Of a stretch of DNA of 64,000 nucleotides, positions 60,370 through 64,000 are shown in pieces. The notes beneath the pieces are model-generated. The model was given only the letters and a program-made list of their open reading frames with translations, was not told the origin of the DNA and ran no database searches. The position numbers and the translations under genes were made by a program. Source of the stretch: an uncultured Bacteroidaceae bacterium (GTDB lineage: Bacteria; Bacteroidota; Bacteroidia; Bacteroidales; Bacteroidaceae). Every line of letters begins with the position of its first letter. Position 1 is the stretch's first letter. The stretch lies in contig CAJOJA010000004.1 of NCBI GenBank assembly GCA_905234735.1, positions 41,022 to 105,021 on the forward strand. Direction: 5' to 3'.

Positions 60370-62394
60370 ATGAGAAAAATTACTAAATTATTGCTCACTG
60401 CGGCTTTGCTTATTGCTGGAGTGAGTGGAGTAGAAGCAGAAAAAACAAATGCTTCTTTCGTGGTTGCCACTGGATGCTCATGGGATGCAGGTACAAACAC
60501 CCTGTCATTTACAGACGTTAATGGTTGGCAGATTCTTCTCACGGGTCTTCCCAGTGGAGATATTTCTGCATATACCAAATTCCATGCTACGCTGTCTGCC
60601 ATGAGTGATAACATCGAAAATATCAGACTGAGGATTAAGGATACTTCAGATAATTATGCCGATGTTAATCTTGTTGTTGGTGAGAATAATGTAGACCTTA
60701 AGGCACTTGCTGAGGCTAATCCGTCTTGTGATTTCACGAGTATTGCTGATATTACCATTTGGAGTCCGACCAGCGCAATTGGAACTGTTAATGCGGAAAA
60801 TGCCGCATCGGTTGTTATTACAAATGCGTATATGTTTAACCCCACGACAACGATTGCTGCAGTAACCGGTTTTGGTGATGAAATCACCTCATTGGATGGC
60901 ATTACGGACGGTACAAGGTTTGTAATTGGCGACGGAGCAAATGTGCTCTATTTTTCAGGCAGTCAGGATGCCAAGGGTGATGCTGTTGCACAGGTTCCTT
61001 ACGATTCATATTTCTATTATACTCTTACGAATATTGAGGGTCTTGACTTAGATGAGGATGGAAATGCAGATACTGATATTTATGCAATTAATATCTTCAA
61101 TGAGGAAGGGACTGCATTCCCTGCACCTTGGGGTCTTGGCAACAATGTAAATTTCACGAATTGGGGTTCGATATTCTCTGGAAGTGCTCAGGCTGACAAA
61201 GCAGCAGGTTATGGCACAGATACAAAATACCAGGGTATTTGGAAGGTAGCTTATTCCGATGGTAATGGCTTCACGTTTAAGAATTGCTCGCTGAATAAGT
61301 ATATGAAAGTGAATGGTTCTCAAGATGAAGTCTGCTATTTGAAGCTCTATAACAGCCTTGTAATTGACAAAAAGGTTATTGTTGATTACGACAAGCAGGA
61401 TAATGCCGCCAATGACGAAATCTTCGCCCTTTCCAAAATGGCGGATGGCGCGTGGACATTTGAAACTCCTGTGGACCTTTCAGATTGGGACTACATCATG
61501 ATAACAACCTCAAATACGGCTGCAGATGAAAGTCATGAGATAACGATAACAGACGTTTATGGCGTGACGGTGTCTGGCGAGGCTTATAGCGGTGGTAGTG
61601 CTGGAACTGGTGGAAATATGTGGCTTGATCGTTGGAACAACCAGAATGCCATTCGCATCAGCCTTGACTACCTGAGAATAAACAAGGGTATGGACATCTC
61701 GAAAATCAAAGAGTTAAAAATAAACGGAACTATATCTGTAGCTAATGCCTATCTCACCGACTATAACAACACAAAGGTAAATGGTGGCTATGCAGGAGGT
61801 GATGCGGTTCGCGAATACACCGAGACGGGAAAGTATGGCACCATCTGTCTGCCTTATGTAGCTTCTTATGCGGGTTGTGAGGTGTATAGCATAGAGAGTA
61901 AGAGTGCCAGCGGCATCAACCTGACTAAGGTAACTGGACTCCTGGAAGCAGGGAAGCCTTACATCTTTAAGGCTACGGATGAAAACGGAAGAGATAACGC
62001 AGGTGCTGTTCGTAATGCAAACTTCTTCCGCGCAGATGTAGGCGCAGATGTTGCCGAATCTGTTGCTAACAACGGTTTGATAGGCACATTCAGCGAAATC
62101 GCGGTGGATAAGAAAGAAACAAACTTCGTCCTGAGTGGCAACAAACTCTACTTCGTGGATTCCGACGTTAAACTCGCTGCCAATAGGGCATACGTTGACC
62201 TGACACAGGTGCCGACAGAATCTTCAGTTCGTGGCGATGCCTTCATCAGCTTCAATGAGGCTACGGGCATTCAGGTGGCAGAGATGGCTGAGACGCAGAA
62301 CGGCAATGCCGTGTACGACCTCTCTGGTCGCAAGGTAGTTCGTCCTGCCCACGGTCTCTACATCGTGAACGGCAAAAAGGTCGTGATTAAGTGA
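60370..62394 (+). CDS. Large secreted protein of unknown function with T9SS tail
   Basis: 674 residues. Signal peptide (KLLLTAALLIAGVSGVEA), two or three beta-sandwich-like regions (CSWDAGTNTLSFTDVNGWQILLTG; DGAWTFETPVDLSDWDYIMITTSN; MDISKIKELKINGTISVANAYLTDY) that look like carbohydrate-binding or jelly-roll modules, then REYTETGKYGTICLPYVASYAGCEVYSIESKS, a segment common in Prevotella surface proteins. The end is AVYDLSGRKVVRPAHGLYIVNGKKVVIK, a T9SS sorting signal. No catalytic motif seen. It is followed 53 bp later by a small peptide gene and then a terminator. Confidence 0.75.
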   Translation: MRKITKLLLTAALLIAGVSGVEAEKTNASFVVATGCSWDAGTNTLSFTDVNGWQILLTGLPSGDISAYTKFHATLSAMSDNIENIRLRIKDTSDNYADVNLVVGENNVDLKALAEANPSCDFTSIADITIWSPTSAIGTVNAENAASVVITNAYMFNPTTTIAAVTGFGDEITSLDGITDGTRFVIGDGANVLYFSGSQDAKGDAVAQVPYDSYFYYTLTNIEGLDLDEDGNADTDIYAINIFNEEGTAFPAPWGLGNNVNFTNWGSIFSGSAQADKAAGYGTDTKYQGIWKVAYSDGNGFTFKNCSLNKYMKVNGSQDEVCYLKLYNSLVIDKKVIVDYDKQDNAANDEIFALSKMADGAWTFETPVDLSDWDYIMITTSNTAADESHEITITDVYGVTVSGEAYSGGSAGTGGNMWLDRWNNQNAIRISLDYLRINKGMDISKIKELKINGTISVANAYLTDYNNTKVNGGYAGGDAVREYTETGKYGTICLPYVASYAGCEVYSIESKSASGINLTKVTGLLEAGKPYIFKATDENGRDNAGAVRNANFFRADVGADVAESVANNGLIGTFSEIAVDKKETNFVLSGNKLYFVDSDVKLAANRAYVDLTQVPTESSVRGDAFISFNEATGIQVAEMAETQNGNAVYDLSGRKVVRPAHGLYIVNGKKVVIK

Positions 62395-62447
62395 GTGACA
62401 AAGCGGAGCAAGTAATAACACTTTCAAATAAAAATACTTTAGACATT

Positions 62448-62624
62448 ATGAAAAAGACATATATTGCACCCCAAATGGAAGGCGTTGAAATGGGTATCAA
62501 CGATTCGATTTGCGACGTTTTGGCCCTTTCTGTCGGTACTACTGCTGCTTCAATCACTGAGGGCGAGGTATCTTTGGAAAAGGAGCTGGATATCTGGATT
62601 TCTTCCGATGAAATCGAGCTTTAA
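62448..62624 (+). CDS. Small acidic peptide of the MKKTYIAPQ type, unknown function
   Basis: 58 residues from the ATG at 62448; the upstream part of the frame (from 62391) overlaps the previous gene and is unlikely. The sequence starts MKKTYIAPQMEGVEMGINDS and has a hydrophobic-small middle (VLALSVGTTAASITEG) and an acidic end (LEKELDIWISSDEIEL). Short proteins with this N-terminus recur in Prevotella and Bacteroides, often as the last gene after a secreted protein, without known function. It is not a standard signal peptide. A terminator follows. Confidence 0.65.
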   Translation: MKKTYIAPQMEGVEMGINDSICDVLALSVGTTAASITEGEVSLEKELDIWISSDEIEL

Positions 62625-62650
62625 TTGAGATAAAATAGTAGATGAAGAAA

Positions 62651-62679
62651 GGGATGCATCCACACAGGTGCATCCCTTT
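62651..62679 (+). terminator. Terminator after the small peptide gene
   Basis: GGGATGCA (62651-62658) pairs with TGCATCCC (62669-62676), followed by TTTATC. It also separates this unit from pepD. Confidence 0.8.
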
Positions 62680-62701
62680 ATCATTGTTTAACACGAAAAA
62701 T

Positions 62702-62733
62702 TTTGGGATAAAGCAGAATTTTCTTTATCTTTG
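62702..62733 (+). promoter_or_regulatory. Promoter of pepD
   Basis: TTTG (62702-62705), 20 bp, TATCTTTG (62726-62733): a full Bacteroidetes promoter, with the ATG 18 bp later. Confidence 0.8.
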
Positions 62734-62751
62734 CCCCATATATGTTTAATA

Positions 62752-64000
62752 ATGATGACCATGATTAGAAATCTGAACCCCAAGGCAGTGTGGGAGAACT
62801 TCTACCTGCTGACACAGGTGCCCCGTCCGAGCGGACACCTTGAGAAAGTACAAGAGTTTTTGCTCCAGTGGGCAAAGGAACGCGGCATAGAGGCCTGGAA
62901 GGATGGTGCCGAGAACATTGTCATGCGCAAGCCTGCCACTCCCGGTATGGAAGGGCGCCCGATGGCCACCCTGCAGGCCCACATGGATATGGTGCCCCAG
63001 AAGACCGATGAGAGCCAGCACAACTTCGAGACCGACCCCATAGAGACGTACATCGACGGTGAATGGGTGCGTGCCAAGGGTACCACCCTGGGCAGCGACG
63101 ACGGTATGGGCGTAGCAGCCATTATGGGTATCTTCGAAAGCAACGACCTGAAGCATGGTCCGTTGGAGGCCCTGATCACGGCCGACGAGGAGACCTGCAT
63201 GTACGGCGTGAATCACTTGGCAGCCGACACGCTGAAGGGCGACATCCTGCTGAACATCGATAACGAGACGTTGGGCGAGTTCGTCATCGGCAGTGCCGGT
63301 GGCGTGAACATCAGTGCATCGCTGGGCTACAAGGAAGTACCCGTGGAGGAAGGTGACATAGCCGTAAAGGTTACGCTGAAGAACCTGCGTGGCGGTCATT
63401 CCGGACTGGAAATCAACGAGGGGCGTGCCAACGCCAATAAACTGATGGCCCGTCTGGTGCGCCAGGCCATCATCGATGACGATGCCCGTCTCAGTTCGTG
63501 GCAGGGCGGCAACATGCGCAATGCCATCCCGCGCACAGCAGAGGTGGTGCTAACCATCCCTCGTGAGAACCTCGATGACCTGAAGGAACTCGTTGACTAC
63601 TGTCGCGAAACCTTCGCCAGCGAGTATCGTGGTGTAGAGTCGGAAATAGCCCTTTTCATCGAGGAAACGGCTCTTCCGGCAGGTCTTGTCCCCGAGGAGA
63701 TTCAGGACAACGTGGTGAACGCGCTGGTGGCTTGTCACGATGGTGTGCTGAGGAATATCCCCTCCATTCCCTCCGTTGTCGAGACCAGCTCGAATCTGGG
63801 CATCGTGACCATTGGCGCTGGGAAGGTGGACATCCTCATCCTGGCCCGCAGTTCGAACGAGACCATGATGGAGTACATCCAGGAGATGCAGGAAGCCTGC
63901 TTCTCGATGGCTGGCATGAAGGTGGAGTATGGCGGTCAGTATGGTGCATGGCAGCCCAACTTCGACAGCCCCATCACAGCAAAGATGGTTCAGGTCTACA
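62752..64000 (+). CDS. pepD: Aminoacyl-histidine dipeptidase (PepD, M20 family), 3' truncated by the window
   Basis: About 416 of the usual 480 or so residues are visible; no stop occurs before the window edge. Possible starts are 62752, 62755 and 62761; MIRNLNPKAVWENFYLLTQVPRPSGH is the family N-terminus. Metal ligands and catalytic residues are seen in LQAHMDMVPQKT (His, Asp), KGTTLGSDDGMGVAAIMGIFE, LITADEETCMYGVNHL (catalytic Glu pair), DNETLGEFVIGSAGG and GGHSGLEINEGRANANKLMARL. It hydrolyses dipeptides such as carnosine-like Xaa-His in the cytoplasm. It is a single housekeeping-type unit with a strong promoter. Confidence 0.95.
   Translation, partial: MMTMIRNLNPKAVWENFYLLTQVPRPSGHLEKVQEFLLQWAKERGIEAWKDGAENIVMRKPATPGMEGRPMATLQAHMDMVPQKTDESQHNFETDPIETYIDGEWVRAKGTTLGSDDGMGVAAIMGIFESNDLKHGPLEALITADEETCMYGVNHLAADTLKGDILLNIDNETLGEFVIGSAGGVNISASLGYKEVPVEEGDIAVKVTLKNLRGGHSGLEINEGRANANKLMARLVRQAIIDDDARLSSWQGGNMRNAIPRTAEVVLTIPRENLDDLKELVDYCRETFASEYRGVESEIALFIEETALPAGLVPEEIQDNVVNALVACHDGVLRNIPSIPSVVETSSNLGIVTIGAGKVDILILARSSNETMMEYIQEMQEACFSMAGMKVEYGGQYGAWQPNFDSPITAKMVQVY

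Overview
The window looks like a chromosomal segment of a Bacteroidales bacterium, most likely Prevotellaceae. The reasons are Bacteroidetes-type promoters (TAnnTTTG at -7, TTTG or TTG near -33), type IX secretion (T9SS) tails of the YDL.GRKV...GIYIV type, LruC lipoproteins, an UpxY-type antiterminator heading a long polysaccharide operon, a SusD remnant, an HU-HIG type DNA-binding protein and a Kelch/sodium-symporter fusion in a sialic acid cluster. I saw no tRNA, rRNA, CRISPR array, transposase or integrase.

Layout. 1-3.5 kb: 3' part of an outer-membrane beta-barrel gene, a small DUF2147-like exported protein, and a 4'-phosphopantetheinyl transferase. 3.6-9.3 kb: sialic acid catabolism, with an AGE-type epimerase facing an operon of a membrane protein, N-acetylneuraminate lyase and a NanM-like Kelch/SSS transporter fusion. 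9.4-11.5 kb: groES-groEL with an unusual paired repeat in the spacer. 11.6-20.9 kb: secreted and surface proteins (frameshifted T9SS metallopeptidase, formylglycine-generating-enzyme-like protein, LruC lipoprotein), a degenerate histidine kinase and a SusD fragment. 20.9-27.7 kb: a compact operon of sensor proteins that mostly lack working kinase modules, ending in an outer-membrane protein. 27.8-56.9 kb: one large exopolysaccharide/capsule locus, all on the minus strand. 57-64 kb: O-acetylhomoserine sulfhydrylase, a GH43-like hydrolase, an HU-like protein between inverted repeats, a T9SS-tailed secreted protein with a small companion peptide, and the 5' part of pepD.

How the genes fit together. 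The polysaccharide locus encodes a nucleotide-sugar dehydrogenase, a WbpB/WlbA oxidoreductase, a WbpE aminotransferase and a WbpD acetyltransferase, enough to make UDP-2,3-diacetamido-2,3-dideoxy-glucuronic acid; no WbpI-type epimerase was recognised. An asparagine-synthase-like ligase could amidate the uronic acid. An initiating sugar transferase, glycosyltransferases, a Wzy-like polymerase, two flippases, and Wza/Wzc export proteins complete the locus. A YdiJ-type FAD/Fe-S dehydrogenase sits directly upstream of the WbpB gene. WbpB-family enzymes discharge hydride onto 2-oxoglutarate and make D-2-hydroxyglutarate, so this enzyme is a good candidate for recycling that by-product.

A second theme is repeat invasion. 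Low-complexity repeats that resemble intergenic DNA are read in frame inside several real genes: at least six times in the dehydrogenase, once in the aminotransferase, probably twice in the phosphopantetheinyl transferase, and in the tails of two outer-membrane proteins.
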